In this document: positions 1-7,321 of the stretch, piece by piece | How the letters are laid out: every line of letters starts with the position of its first letter | Numbering within the stretch: the stretch's first letter is position 1 | NCBI GenBank assembly: GCA_946408315.1 | Contig: CAMJRV010000001.1 | Span: 1 to 30,544, forward strand | Direction of reading: 5' to 3' | DNA from: an uncultured Bacillota bacterium | Lineage (GTDB): Bacteria; Bacillota; Clostridia; Peptostreptococcales; Anaerovoracaceae | Length of the DNA: 30,544 bases | The notes under the pieces: generated by a model | Database searches by the model: none | What the model saw: the letters and a program-made list of their open reading frames with translations, nothing else | Told to the model about the DNA's origin: nothing | Program-made: the position numbers and the translations under genes

Positions 1-191
1 GCTACGGGGATTTCAAAAAGGATCTGGTGGAGGTCACGGTAGACGCAATCATGCCGATCCGGGAGAGATATAACGAGATCCGCAAGTCCCAGGAGCTGAT
101 CGATATTCTGAAGGACGGCGCGGAGAAAGCAAACGCCATCTCGGAGAAAACCATGAGCCGGGTGAAAGAACGATTCGGCTTAGGGATTTAA
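1..191 (+). CDS. trpS: tryptophanyl-tRNA synthetase, C-terminal end (partial)
   Basis: The window opens inside this gene. Reading from base 3 gives 62 residues beginning YGDFKKDLVEVTVDAIMPI and ending RFGLGI before TAA. The GDFK-DL-E motif followed by the helix carrying IRERYNEIRKSQE is the usual C-terminal end of class I TrpRS, which charges tRNA-Trp in the cytoplasm. The catalytic HIGH and KMSKS motifs lie outside the window. A strong terminator follows 33 bases after the stop, so the gene ends its transcription unit here. Identification rests only on this short tail but the motif is characteristic. Confidence 0.85.
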   Translation, partial: YGDFKKDLVEVTVDAIMPIRERYNEIRKSQELIDILKDGAEKANAISEKTMSRVKERFGLGI

Positions 192-224
192 CTGGTACAG
201 AGATAAATGAAATAAGTAAAATAT

Positions 225-252
225 GCTGCCTTCGAATGAAGGCAGCTTTTTT
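225..252 (+). terminator. Rho-independent terminator of trpS
   Basis: A perfect 9-bp stem (GCTGCCTTC / GAAGGCAGC) with a 4-nt loop is followed by six T residues. The flanking sequence on the other side is A/T rich, so it may also stop the converging glutamate synthase transcript. Confidence 0.9.
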
Positions 253-288
253 GTTGCAGCGGCGGTTCCTCTAAAATCCTGAGGCAGG

Positions 289-1011
289 TTAGCAGTGGAC
301 ATAAAGCTGCCGGTACGGATTCTTCGTATTCGGCGTCAGCACATGGAAGGGATGATCCAGAATCGTTTCCCGATCCAGATCAAATTCGGCGCAAAACTGC
401 CGGATATCCTCCTCGATTTCCTGAAGGTCGACGTCGTCTGCAAGCTTTGCGTTGACCTGGTCCGGGAGACTTGCGGGAAGCTGTCCACAGCGGAGAAAGA
501 TTTTACCCCCATGCATTCCCGTTCCGCAGAAGTAACCTACAGGGCAAGGCTGATCGGAGCCAAGTCCGAGGACGATGATCCTGCCTCCGGCTTGATACTC
601 GCCCAGAAAACTTCCGGCAGAGCCGCCGATCACCATTACGGGACATTTATCCCGGTAGGATTTCATATGAATTCCGGCACGGTAACCGGCGTTTCCTCTG
701 ATAAAGATTTTGCCGCCCCGCATGGCATAGCCCGGCGTATCGCCGCAGGAGCCGTGGATCGAGATTTTTCCCTCATTCATCGTATCCCCGACGGAATCCT
801 GAGCATTTCCATGGACGGTGATGTCCGCGCCGTTGAGATAAGCGCCGAGAGCGTTTCCCGGCACCCCGCGGATGCGGAGACTTCCCCGGGAGAGCCCGCA
901 GCCGATATATCTCTGACCCATACAATTGTCTATGTTGAGCTCCTCCTGACCGGAGCTTTTGATCTCTTTATTCAATTCCTGAAAATCGAAAGCAAACGCA
1001 TCGATATTCAT
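289..1011 (-). CDS. glutamate synthase GXGXG-domain protein (GltB C-terminal domain as a separate subunit)
   Basis: This 240-residue protein corresponds to the C-terminal beta-helix (GXGXG) domain of the glutamate synthase large subunit. In the intact enzyme this domain holds the amidotransferase and synthase domains in place. Successive Gly-rich turns are visible (GCGLSRGSLRIRG, LNGADITVHGNA, NEGKISIHGSCGDTPGYAMRGGKIFIRGNAG). The start is the ATG at 1011, because AGGAGGT lies 7 bases upstream; the in-frame ATG at 1050 has no such site. It is the last gene of a three-gene operon after the amidotransferase and the FMN subunit, with 35 bases between it and the FMN subunit. Archaea and many anaerobes carry GltB split like this. 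Stand-alone GXGXG proteins also occur in FwdC-type enzymes, but the neighbours decide in favour of glutamate synthase. Confidence 0.88.
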   Translation of the reverse strand: MNIDAFAFDFQELNKEIKSSGQEELNIDNCMGQRYIGCGLSRGSLRIRGVPGNALGAYLNGADITVHGNAQDSVGDTMNEGKISIHGSCGDTPGYAMRGGKIFIRGNAGYRAGIHMKSYRDKCPVMVIGGSAGSFLGEYQAGGRIIVLGLGSDQPCPVGYFCGTGMHGGKIFLRCGQLPASLPDQVNAKLADDVDLQEIEEDIRQFCAEFDLDRETILDHPFHVLTPNTKNPYRQLYVHC

Positions 1012-1046
1012 CTTTCTACCTCCTGTTTTCTCATTTTTCTGCATTC

Positions 1047-2552
1047 TCATTCTCCGGCATGCATGATGCCGAGCACTTCCAGCTCTTTTGCATTCAGGCC
1101 GACTCCCCGGAGCATAAGACGGTTGCCGGTCAGGGCCTCGATGGAGTTGATGCCCATGCCGCCCATCATTTCTTTGATTTCATGGGTCCAGGCCGAGACG
1201 AGGTTGACCAGTCTTCTCCTGCCTTCCTCCGGATCCAGCCGGGACACCAGAGCGGGATCCTGTGTTGCAATTCCCCAGTTGCAGGTTCCGCTGTGACAGC
1301 CCCGGCAGAGGTGGCAGCCCAGGGCGACCAGCGCTCCGGTGGCGATATAGACTGCGTCGGCGCCCAGAGCAAGGGCCTTGACCACGTCCGCGCTGTTTCG
1401 AATACTGCCTCCCGCAATCAGGGACACGTTGCCGCGGATTCCTTCCTGTCTGAGCCTTTCGTCTACGCTGGCCAAAGCCAGCTCGATGGGAATTCCCACG
1501 TTGTCGCGGATCCTGGTCGGCGCTGCGCCCGTTCCGCCCCGGAAGCCGTCCAGGGCGATGATATCGGCCCCGCTTCTTGCGATGCCGCTGGCGATGGAAG
1601 CAATGTTGTGAACGGCGGCAACCTTCACGATGATAGGCTTTTTATAGCCGGTTGCCTCTTTCAGGGAATAAACCAGCTGGCGCAGGTCTTCGATGGAATA
1701 GATATCATGATGGGGAGCCGGCGAAATGGCGTCGGAGCCCTCCGGTATCATTCTGGTTTTGGAAATTTCTCCGACGATCTTATTTCCCGGAAGATGACCG
1801 CCGATCCCGGGCTTTGCGCCCTGTCCCATCTTGATCTCAATGGCGGCGCCGGCTTCCAGGTATTCCTTATGTACTCCGAACCGGCCTGATGCGACCTGAA
1901 TGATGGTATTGGCGCTGTACCGGTAAAAATCATCGTGCAGTCCGCCCTCCCCCGAGTTATAGCAGGTGCCCAGATCTACGGCGGCGTGCACGAGACTCGC
2001 ATGGGCGTTCAAGCTGATGGAGCCGTAGGACATGGCCGAAAAAAGAATCGGCACGTCCAGGGCGATGTGGGGAGGAAGGTTGTTTCTGATCCTCCCATTT
2101 TCATCCCGTTCGATGGAAGCCGGTTTGGACCCCAGAAAAACTTTGGTTTCCATGGGCTCCCGCAGGGGATCGATGGAAGGGTTGGTCACCTGGGAAGCAT
2201 TGATCAGGATTTTGTCCCAGTAGACCGGCATATCCTTGGGATTTCCCATGGAGGACAGAAGAACGCCGCCCGTTTCCGCCTGGGAGTAGATTTCCATGAT
2301 GGTCCGCCGGGACCAGTTTGCATTATGCTTGAACTGGTGATTGGAACCGGTGATCTTCAGAGCGCCGACAGGGCAGACGCAGACGCAGCGATGACAGTTG
2401 ACGCATTTTGCGTCGTCTGTGATCATCCGGCGGTGTTCCTCGCTGTAAGAGTGAACATGATTTGAGCACTGAGAGACACAGAGTCCGCAGCGGGTGCATT
2501 TTTCCTTGTTCCGGACCACTTCATATTCGGGATAAAAGTAATCAATCTGCAT
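1047..2552 (-). CDS. glutamate synthase central/FMN subunit with N-terminal 2x[4Fe-4S] ferredoxin domain
   Basis: This 501-residue protein converts 2-oxoglutarate plus ammonia (delivered from glutamine) to glutamate on FMN. Two ferredoxin motifs open it, CX2CX2CX3C at residues 19-29 and 50-60. The FMN-binding synthase barrel follows, with PILFSAMSYGSIS, GEGG, KMGQGAKPGIGG, GADIIALDGFRGGTGA and GGSIRNSADVVKALALGADAV. Near the C-terminus the Cys cluster CHLCRGCHSGTCNWGIATQ marks the iron-sulfur site of the family. The start chosen is the ATG at 2552, with GGAGG 9 bases upstream; the GTG at 2561 lies inside that ribosome site. Its 5' end overlaps the amidotransferase gene by 11 bases, which suggests translational coupling. 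No GltD-type NAD(P)H flavoprotein is present in the window, so the electron donor (ferredoxin or a remote partner) is unknown. Confidence 0.92.
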   Translation of the reverse strand: MQIDYFYPEYEVVRNKEKCTRCGLCVSQCSNHVHSYSEEHRRMITDDAKCVNCHRCVCVCPVGALKITGSNHQFKHNANWSRRTIMEIYSQAETGGVLLSSMGNPKDMPVYWDKILINASQVTNPSIDPLREPMETKVFLGSKPASIERDENGRIRNNLPPHIALDVPILFSAMSYGSISLNAHASLVHAAVDLGTCYNSGEGGLHDDFYRYSANTIIQVASGRFGVHKEYLEAGAAIEIKMGQGAKPGIGGHLPGNKIVGEISKTRMIPEGSDAISPAPHHDIYSIEDLRQLVYSLKEATGYKKPIIVKVAAVHNIASIASGIARSGADIIALDGFRGGTGAAPTRIRDNVGIPIELALASVDERLRQEGIRGNVSLIAGGSIRNSADVVKALALGADAVYIATGALVALGCHLCRGCHSGTCNWGIATQDPALVSRLDPEEGRRRLVNLVSAWTHEIKEMMGGMGINSIEALTGNRLMLRGVGLNAKELEVLGIMHAGE

Positions 2553-3642
2553 GGTTTTCACCTCCGTTCAGGGTAAAGATCGCAGGCTCTCCGCCTTTCG
2601 GAGACCAGAACCTGTCAAGCTCCGGCGCGATGACACGAATGGCGCACTCTTCGCTTGCAAGATAGACCATATCGTCTTTTTCCCCGATGACCATGGAGCG
2701 CAGTTTCAGCCGGTCGTTCAACGCCATGATGCCGCCGCTGAAACCCAGGAGGACCGAAAAGGGCCCTGTTATCAGCAAACTGCTGAAGGTGTTGCGCAGA
2801 TAGGTCAGGATTTCCTGCTCCTCCGGCGGCTTCTTTTCAATCGTGGACCAGAAGGGCGCCGCGATCACCTGCGCCGTTTCTTCCAGGGTCAGGCCGCGCT
2901 TTCGGAGGAGAAAATCAACGATATAGGTGATTACTTCCGTATCGGTGAGCAGCGTGCAGCGATAGCCGAACATCTCGATGTATCTGCGATTGGTGTCGTA
3001 AGAGGAGATCTCTCCGTTATGTACGATGGAAAAATCCCTCAGCGCAAATGGATGGGCGCCGCCCCACCAGCCCGGCGTATTGGTCGGATATCTGCCGTGG
3101 GCGGTCCAGCAATGACCTTCGTAATCTTCAAGCCGGTAAAAATACCCCACGTCCTCGGGAAAGCCCACCGCTTTGAATACGCCCATATTTTTTCCGCTGG
3201 AAAAAACGTAAGCACCGGGGACCTTTGTATTGATATGGATCACACAGCGGGTTGTGAACTCATCCTCATCCAGCTGGCTTTCCGACAGTTTCGTGGGAAG
3301 GGGTGTGACAAAATATCGCCAGATGAGCGGCTCGTCGGTTATTCTGTTGGTTTTCCGCGTCGGTATCTTAGAAAGATTAATGATATCAAAACGCCGGTCC
3401 AGCAATTTTTCACACTCTTCCTTTGCCGCGGTGGAATCATAAAAGATATGGAACGCATAATAATCCTTATAATCGGGATATATGCCGTAGCCGGCGAAAC
3501 CTCCGCCCAAACCGTTGGAACGGTCATGCATGGTGGAGATGGATTTTATAATACGTTCTCCGTCAAACCGGCTGCCCGACCTGGAAAAAATCCCCGATAT
3601 GGCGCAGCCCGACGGAATCCTGATCTGTCCCTCTTTGTTCAT
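2542..3642 (-). CDS. glutamate synthase class II glutamine amidotransferase subunit
   Basis: This 366-residue protein should hydrolyse glutamine and pass ammonia to the FMN subunit encoded next. The N-terminus reads MNKEGQIRIPSGCAISGIFS. Cys13 is in the position of the N-terminal nucleophile of class II (Ntn) amidotransferases, which implies removal of a 12-residue leader. Other family marks are GRYPTNTPGWWGGAHPFALRDFSIVHNGEI (the NGE oxyanion/substrate motif) and LLTDTEVITYIVDFLL. The start is the ATG at 3642 with AGGAG about 10 bases upstream. It is the first gene of the glt operon, with a promoter and a terminator-like leader hairpin about 30-110 bases upstream. The split architecture and the 11-base overlap with the next gene support a three-subunit glutamate synthase. 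Confidence 0.9.
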   Translation of the reverse strand: MNKEGQIRIPSGCAISGIFSRSGSRFDGERIIKSISTMHDRSNGLGGGFAGYGIYPDYKDYYAFHIFYDSTAAKEECEKLLDRRFDIINLSKIPTRKTNRITDEPLIWRYFVTPLPTKLSESQLDEDEFTTRCVIHINTKVPGAYVFSSGKNMGVFKAVGFPEDVGYFYRLEDYEGHCWTAHGRYPTNTPGWWGGAHPFALRDFSIVHNGEISSYDTNRRYIEMFGYRCTLLTDTEVITYIVDFLLRKRGLTLEETAQVIAAPFWSTIEKKPPEEQEILTYLRNTFSSLLITGPFSVLLGFSGGIMALNDRLKLRSMVIGEKDDMVYLASEECAIRVIAPELDRFWSPKGGEPAIFTLNGGENHAD

Positions 3643-3671
3643 TTTCCTTGTTCTCCTGTCTTTTTTTCTTC

Positions 3672-3715
3672 AAACAAAAAGACAAAGAGCCCTTAAAAAT
3701 AAGACGCCTTTGTCT
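3672..3715 (-). terminator. terminator-like leader hairpin of the glt operon
   Basis: On the minus strand AGACAAAG pairs with CTTTGTCT (8 bp), an inner partly paired segment is capped by TTTT, and TTTTTGTTT follows. It begins only about 4 nt after the predicted start site. A complete intrinsic terminator at the very 5' end of an operon suggests attenuation, presumably relieved by an antiterminator. That it works this way is inference. Confidence 0.7.
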
Positions 3716-3725
3716 ATTAGGAATG

Positions 3726-3754
3726 AGTATACTGTGTACAAAAGAAAAAAGCAA
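3726..3754 (-). promoter_or_regulatory. sigma-A promoter of the glt operon
   Basis: Reading the minus strand, TTGCTT (3754-3749), a 17-nt spacer and TATACT (3731-3726). The predicted start is near 3719, giving a leader of about 77 nt before the amidotransferase ATG. Confidence 0.8.
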
Positions 3755-3824
3755 GTTGTTTTTTTAGAAAAGTTAATATTTTCTGACTATTTCCCGAAAA
3801 TCCGACGGAATGTTAAAAACACCC

Positions 3825-3853
3825 TTGACAGCGAAAAAGGATGAGGCTATAAT
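3825..3853 (+). promoter_or_regulatory. consensus sigma-A promoter of the ANTAR gene
   Basis: TTGACA, a spacer of exactly 17 nt and TATAAT: a perfect match to the vegetative consensus. The predicted start is near 3860. It is divergent from the glt promoter, with about 70 bases between the two -35 boxes. Such a strong promoter on a regulator gene makes the hairpin that follows the likely control point. Confidence 0.9.
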
Positions 3854-3867
3854 TCAACATTAGCAAT

Positions 3868-3912
3868 GGCGCTTTGGTCGAGAAACCATAAGTGCCTCTT
3901 TTTCTTTTTTTA
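3868..3912 (+). terminator. terminator-like leader hairpin of the ANTAR gene
   Basis: GGCGCTTTGGT pairs with ACCA(T)AAGTGCC (11 pairs, one G-U, one bulged T) around the hexaloop CGAGAA, followed at once by a 16-nt pyrimidine run rich in T. It lies between the predicted start near 3860 and the ATG at 3941, so it could abort most transcripts. ANTAR proteins are known antiterminators that bind hexaloop hairpins, which makes autoregulation plausible. The loop does not match the described A1/G4 hexaloop pattern. Confidence 0.7.
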
Positions 3913-3940
3913 CATGATTGCTATGAAAGGTGGTGGATTG

Positions 3941-4525
3941 ATGAAAAGAATACTGCTTGTTTCCCGCAAAGGGAAGAGCAAGGATATGCTGGTGCAATTG
4001 CTGGGGATGGATTCTACCGCTCAGATCGCTGCCGCCTATACAGAAGGGGATGCCATCAATCTTCTGGAAAAGAACGAGTATGATCTGGTCATCATCAACT
4101 CGCCGCTGGAAGGAAAGACAGGGGTTGAGCTGGCAATCTACATTGCAGAAAAATATACTGCGGGAATTCTTTTCGCAGTTCAGAATAAATACGCAGACGC
4201 TGTTTCACTGAAAGTAGAGCCCTATGGCGTGCTGGTCGTAGGGAAACCCATCGTAAGGGCCTTTTTCAATCAGGCGGTCAGATTTGCCGAGGTGACGAAC
4301 CATAGGGTCATGGCGTTAAAGGAAGAGAAACTCCAGCTTCAGTTGAAGCTGGAGGAAATGAGCATTATCAACAGGGGTAAATGCGTCCTGATCCAGCATC
4401 TGTCCATGTCGGAGAACCAGGCACACAAATATATTGAAAAACAGGCCATGGATCTGCGCACCTCAAAGTACCAGGTGGCAAAGCAGATCCTGAAGGCCTA
4501 TGAGCAGGATGTTCTTATACGCTGA
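3941..4525 (+). CDS. ANTAR-domain RNA-binding antiterminator with degenerate receiver domain
   Basis: This 194-residue protein has a receiver-like fold (residues 1-120), a helical linker with heptad character (about 122-145, [16 protein letters not shown]) and a C-terminal ANTAR domain (about 145-190) with the conserved Ala and hydrophobic pattern [33 protein letters not shown] proteins bind leader RNA and prevent termination. The residue that should be the phosphorylated Asp is Asn53 ([11 protein letters not shown]), and the N-terminal acidic pair is missing ([11 protein letters not shown]). A conserved-type Lys remains in VVGKPI. Phosphorelay control is therefore unlikely; a ligand or protein partner is more probable. 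The start is the ATG at 3941 with AAAGGTGG upstream; the in-frame ATG at 3866 lies in the leader hairpin. The setting between glutamate synthase and glutamine synthetase points to nitrogen control. Confidence 0.88.
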   Translation: MKRILLVSRKGKSKDMLVQLLGMDSTAQIAAAYTEGDAINLLEKNEYDLVIINSPLEGKTGVELAIYIAEKYTAGILFAVQNKYADAVSLKVEPYGVLVVGKPIVRAFFNQAVRFAEVTNHRVMALKEEKLQLQLKLEEMSIINRGKCVLIQHLSMSENQAHKYIEKQAMDLRTSKYQVAKQILKAYEQDVLIR

Positions 4526-6605
4526 AGAGAAGTTCGCCGTACACCGGGAACGGCCAGGACCGGGAAGCGGTCATCGTTTCCAGCGTGTCTGCCGCAATGC
4601 GGATTTCTTTCATCAGCGGAAGGATTTTTTTATTGTAATACTCTGCCGAAGAACCGATCTCCTCGATGACATTGGCTTCGATCAGCGCGTTGTCCAGCTC
4701 CTGCACCGCTTTATGAAGGCACATGGAAATGGAGGAAAGGCCGGAAATCAGTTCTTTCTCCAGCTCCCATGAAATATCGGAGCCGAGGGTCTTCTTGGCG
4801 ACTGCGGTATCGGCGAGGGCCTTGATGTAGCTCGAGACAGCGGGAATAATCTCTTTGTTGGCCATTTCCACCATGGTCAGCGCCTCGATGTTTAAAACGT
4901 TGCTGTATTCCCGCAGCAGGATTTCCTGTCTTGCCCGGACTTCGATGTCCGTAAAAATTCCGTGCCGCTTCAGAAGCTCCAGATTCTTTTCCAACGTGAA
5001 GAGCGGGAGCGCGTCTACGGTGGATTTCAGATTGAGCAAGCCCCGGCCTTCCGCCGTGACGATCCACTCCTCGGCATAGTTGTTGCCGTTGAAAATGATC
5101 CTCTTATGCTTTGCCACCGTATCCTTGATCAGCGAAATCAGGCTGGTTTCCAAATCTTTCGAGCCTTCCAGAATATCGGCAAACTGCCGCAGGGATTCGG
5201 CAACCGTCACGTTCAGCATGTAGCTGGGACAGGAGATGGAGGTGCCGGACCCGGGCATGCGGAATTCAAACTTGTTGCCGGTAAAGGCGAAGGGCGACGT
5301 TCTGTTTCTGTCCGTCGTATCCCGCTTAAACGGTGGGAGAACGGATACGCCGATGTTCATGGTGCGGTCCAGATTGTTCGTATAAGCCTCGCCTCTTTCA
5401 ATGGCGGAAAGCAGCGCTTCCAGATCGTCGCCGATAAACATGGAGATGATTGCAGGAGGCGCTTCGTTGCCCCCCAGCCTGTGGTCGTTCCCCGCGCTTG
5501 CAACCGAGATGCGGAGCAGGTCCTGGTATTCGTCCACCGCTTTGATTACGGCACAGAGGAACAGGAGGAACTTCAGATTTCCGCCGGGATTCTTTCCCGG
5601 AGAGAGGAGATTTTCCCCGGCATCGGTGGACAGGGACCAGTTCACGTGCTTTCCGCTGCCATTGACGCCGGCAAAAGGCTTCTCGTGAAGCAGGCATATG
5701 AGTCCGTGGTTGGATGCCACCTTTTTCATGATTTCCATGACCAGCTGGTTCTGGTCCGCTGCGATATTGGACGTCGTAAAGACGGGAGCCAGTTCGTGCT
5801 GGGACGGCGCGACTTCGTTATGCTCGGTTTTTACGTAGACGCCCAATTTCCAAAGCTCTTCGTCAAGCTCCTCCATGTAAGCGCTGACCTTCGGCTTGAT
5901 GGCGCCGAAGTAATGATCGTCAAGCTCCTGATTTTTCGGAGGCTTCGCTCCAAAGAGCGTTCTTCCGCAGAACATGAGATCCTTCCGCTTTTCGCACAGC
6001 GTTTTGTCGATTAAAAAATATTCCTGCTCGGCGCCCACGGTGGATACGACGCGTTTTATTTCATACTGTCCGAACAGTCTCAAAATCCGCAGCGCCTGGA
6101 TGTTCAGGGCTTCCATCGACCGGAGCAGCGGCGTCTTTTTATCCAGCGCTTCGCCCCGGTAGGAGCAGAAGGCCGTCGGAATACAGAGGGTATGATCCTT
6201 GATAAAGGCGTAGGAGCTGGGATCCCAGTTGGTGTAGCCCCTTGCCTCAAAGGTGGCGCGGATTCCTCCTGACGGGAAGCTGGAAGCGTCCGGCTCTCCT
6301 TTGATGAGTTCCTTTCCGGAAAACTCCATAATGACGCCGCCGTCTCCCGAAGGGGCGATGAAGCTGTCGTGCTTTTCCGCGGTGATCCCGGTCATCGGCT
6401 GGAACCAGTGGGTAAAGTGGGTGGCGCCCTTTTCCAGAGCCCAGTTTTTCATCGCGCTGGCAACGATGTTTGCCACTTCGAGGGTGAGGTTGGTGCTCTC
6501 CTCCATATTTTTTTTCAGTGCTTTGTAGACGTCTTTCGGCAGGCGGTCCCTCATGACCGCATCATTGAATACCATGTTGCCGAAAACTGAAGAAATTTTA
6601 TCCAT
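4515..6605 (-). CDS. glnN: glutamine synthetase type III (GSIII)
   Basis: This 696-residue protein has the GSIII length, far above type I (about 450). It makes glutamine from glutamate, ammonia and ATP, and works with the glutamate synthase next door as the GS/GOGAT cycle. Family features include FGNMVFND at the N-terminus, [13 protein letters not shown], the EHDSFI-like [70 protein letters not shown] and [17 protein letters not shown]. The ATG at 6605 has AAGGAGG 6 bases upstream; the longer frame to 6659 lacks a site. Its own promoter lies at 6752-6780, with a leader terminator between. The last 11 bases overlap the 3' end of the ANTAR gene on the other strand, so full-length transcripts of the two are antisense at their ends. 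Confidence 0.96.
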   Translation of the reverse strand: MDKISSVFGNMVFNDAVMRDRLPKDVYKALKKNMEESTNLTLEVANIVASAMKNWALEKGATHFTHWFQPMTGITAEKHDSFIAPSGDGGVIMEFSGKELIKGEPDASSFPSGGIRATFEARGYTNWDPSSYAFIKDHTLCIPTAFCSYRGEALDKKTPLLRSMEALNIQALRILRLFGQYEIKRVVSTVGAEQEYFLIDKTLCEKRKDLMFCGRTLFGAKPPKNQELDDHYFGAIKPKVSAYMEELDEELWKLGVYVKTEHNEVAPSQHELAPVFTTSNIAADQNQLVMEIMKKVASNHGLICLLHEKPFAGVNGSGKHVNWSLSTDAGENLLSPGKNPGGNLKFLLFLCAVIKAVDEYQDLLRISVASAGNDHRLGGNEAPPAIISMFIGDDLEALLSAIERGEAYTNNLDRTMNIGVSVLPPFKRDTTDRNRTSPFAFTGNKFEFRMPGSGTSISCPSYMLNVTVAESLRQFADILEGSKDLETSLISLIKDTVAKHKRIIFNGNNYAEEWIVTAEGRGLLNLKSTVDALPLFTLEKNLELLKRHGIFTDIEVRARQEILLREYSNVLNIEALTMVEMANKEIIPAVSSYIKALADTAVAKKTLGSDISWELEKELISGLSSISMCLHKAVQELDNALIEANVIEEIGSSAEYYNKKILPLMKEIRIAADTLETMTASRSWPFPVYGELLFSV

Positions 6606-6699
6606 AGAAAACCTCCTTAATCTGTATAAGATGATTGCGATATTAGAAATAATGAGCAAATCAACGTCATATCCTGATATTCCGCGATTCGGCGCAAAT

Positions 6700-6735
6700 A
6701 AAAAAGGGCGCGGAGGTCAATAAACCTACAGCGCC
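6700..6735 (-). terminator. terminator-like leader hairpin of glnN
   Basis: On the minus strand GGCGC-TGT-AGGT and ACCT-CC-GCGCC pair around the hexaloop TTATTG, followed by C and six T. It starts about 10 nt after the predicted start and resembles the ANTAR leader hairpin (GGCGCT...GGT, 6-nt loop). It could also stop read-through from ahbB, which ends just upstream of the glnN promoter. Confidence 0.75.
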
Positions 6736-6739
6736 TTTG

Positions 6740-6758
6740 CTATACTGGATTAGTATAG
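6740..6758. repeat. inverted repeat over the glnN -10 box
   Basis: CTATACT-GGATT-AGTATAG on the plus strand: a perfect 7-bp inverted repeat with a 5-bp centre. One arm contains the minus-strand -10 hexamer and the other reaches the predicted start. It is a candidate operator; no binding protein can be named. Confidence 0.55.
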
Positions 6759-6780
6759 AGGATGTTTTTCTGTCTGTCAA
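6752..6780 (-). promoter_or_regulatory. sigma-A promoter of glnN
   Basis: Minus strand TTGACA (6780-6775), a spacer of exactly 17 nt and TATACT (6757-6752). The predicted start is near 6745, giving a leader of about 140 nt. The -35 box begins 9 bases after the ahbB stop. Confidence 0.88.
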
Positions 6781-6789
6781 TAAAAAATT

Positions 6790-7317
6790 TCAGGTTTTAT
6801 AAAAGATCATGCTGGTCTTTTTCAATTCCCTGACACTGTAGAGAATTTCAAAATCAGTGATTTTATATTTTTCAGCGACGGATTCTACAAAAGCCTCGAT
6901 TTCACAGTCGTTCCTGCTGTGAAACATGGCGTAGAGGTTATAAGGCCACTTTTCATAAGACGTTCTCTCGTAGCAATGACTGACGAGGGGACTCGCGGCC
7001 AGCACTGCGCCGACGGTTTCCGTCATAGCCTGCTCGGTTCTGAATACCACCATGGCATTGCTGGTATATCCTGATTTTTGATGTCTTAAAATCGCACCGA
7101 CTCTTTTCAATCTGTCCGAAGCCTTTAACGCTTTGAGCATTTCAACAACCTCATCCTCGGACAGCCCAAGGCTTTTTCCGATGGCTTCATATGGGTTTTC
7201 TTCAAAGGGTAAATTCCCCTGAAGCGTCTTGATCAGCTCCTGCTCTTGCTCCTGGCAATTCGGCCGATTCGCTTGATTTGTCTGATCCTGTCGATCCGTT
7301 TGATTTGTTTGCGTCAT
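6790..7317 (-). CDS. ahbB: siroheme decarboxylase subunit AhbB-like (Lrp/AsnC-type fold)
   Basis: This 175-residue protein has an N-terminal winged helix (about 28-75) and an AsnC-like C-terminal half with the motifs RVGAILRHQKSGYTSNAMVVF and HCYERTSYEKWPYNLYAMFHS, typical of AhbA/AhbB/NirD-L-G-H proteins. With AhbA it decarboxylates siroheme to 12,18-didecarboxysiroheme. The ATG at 7317 follows the ahbA stop by 4 bases, so the two are translationally coupled. The first 25 residues (MTQTNQTDRQDQTNQANRPN) are an unusual Asn/Gln/Thr-rich tail produced by an imperfect 27-bp duplication. It is the last gene of the operon and has no terminator of its own before the glnN promoter. The A versus B assignment follows motif similarity and is less certain than the family. 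Confidence 0.85.
   Translation of the reverse strand: MTQTNQTDRQDQTNQANRPNCQEQEQELIKTLQGNLPFEENPYEAIGKSLGLSEDEVVEMLKALKASDRLKRVGAILRHQKSGYTSNAMVVFRTEQAMTETVGAVLAASPLVSHCYERTSYEKWPYNLYAMFHSRNDCEIEAFVESVAEKYKITDFEILYSVRELKKTSMIFYKT
7265..7308 (-). repeat. imperfect 17-bp duplication in the 5' end of ahbB
   Basis: On the minus strand ACAAATCAAACGGATCG (7308-7292) recurs as ACAAATCAAGCGAATCG (7281-7265), 27 bases apart and in the same reading frame, with two differences. It encodes the repeated TNQ(T/A)(D/N)R segment. Confidence 0.7.
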
Positions 7318-7321
7318 GATA

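Noticed and set aside
295..3696. Long plus-strand frames (up to 381 codons) opposite the glutamate synthase genes
   Set aside because: They mirror the minus-strand genes, have no ribosome sites and no domain resemblance.
3868..3896. Canonical ANTAR two-hairpin target (hexaloops with A at 1 and G at 4)
   Set aside because: Only one hairpin is present in each leader and the loops CGAGAA and TTATTG do not fit the pattern; kept as terminator-like hairpins only.
3866..3940. Upstream in-frame ATG adding 25 residues to the ANTAR protein, or a leader peptide
   Set aside because: The ATG lies within the hairpin about 6 nt after the predicted start with no ribosome site; the added residues follow the T run (FFFFY). 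The ATG at 3941 has a proper site.
4962..6014. 350-codon plus-strand frame inside glnN
   Set aside because: Antisense shadow of a well-supported type III glutamine synthetase.
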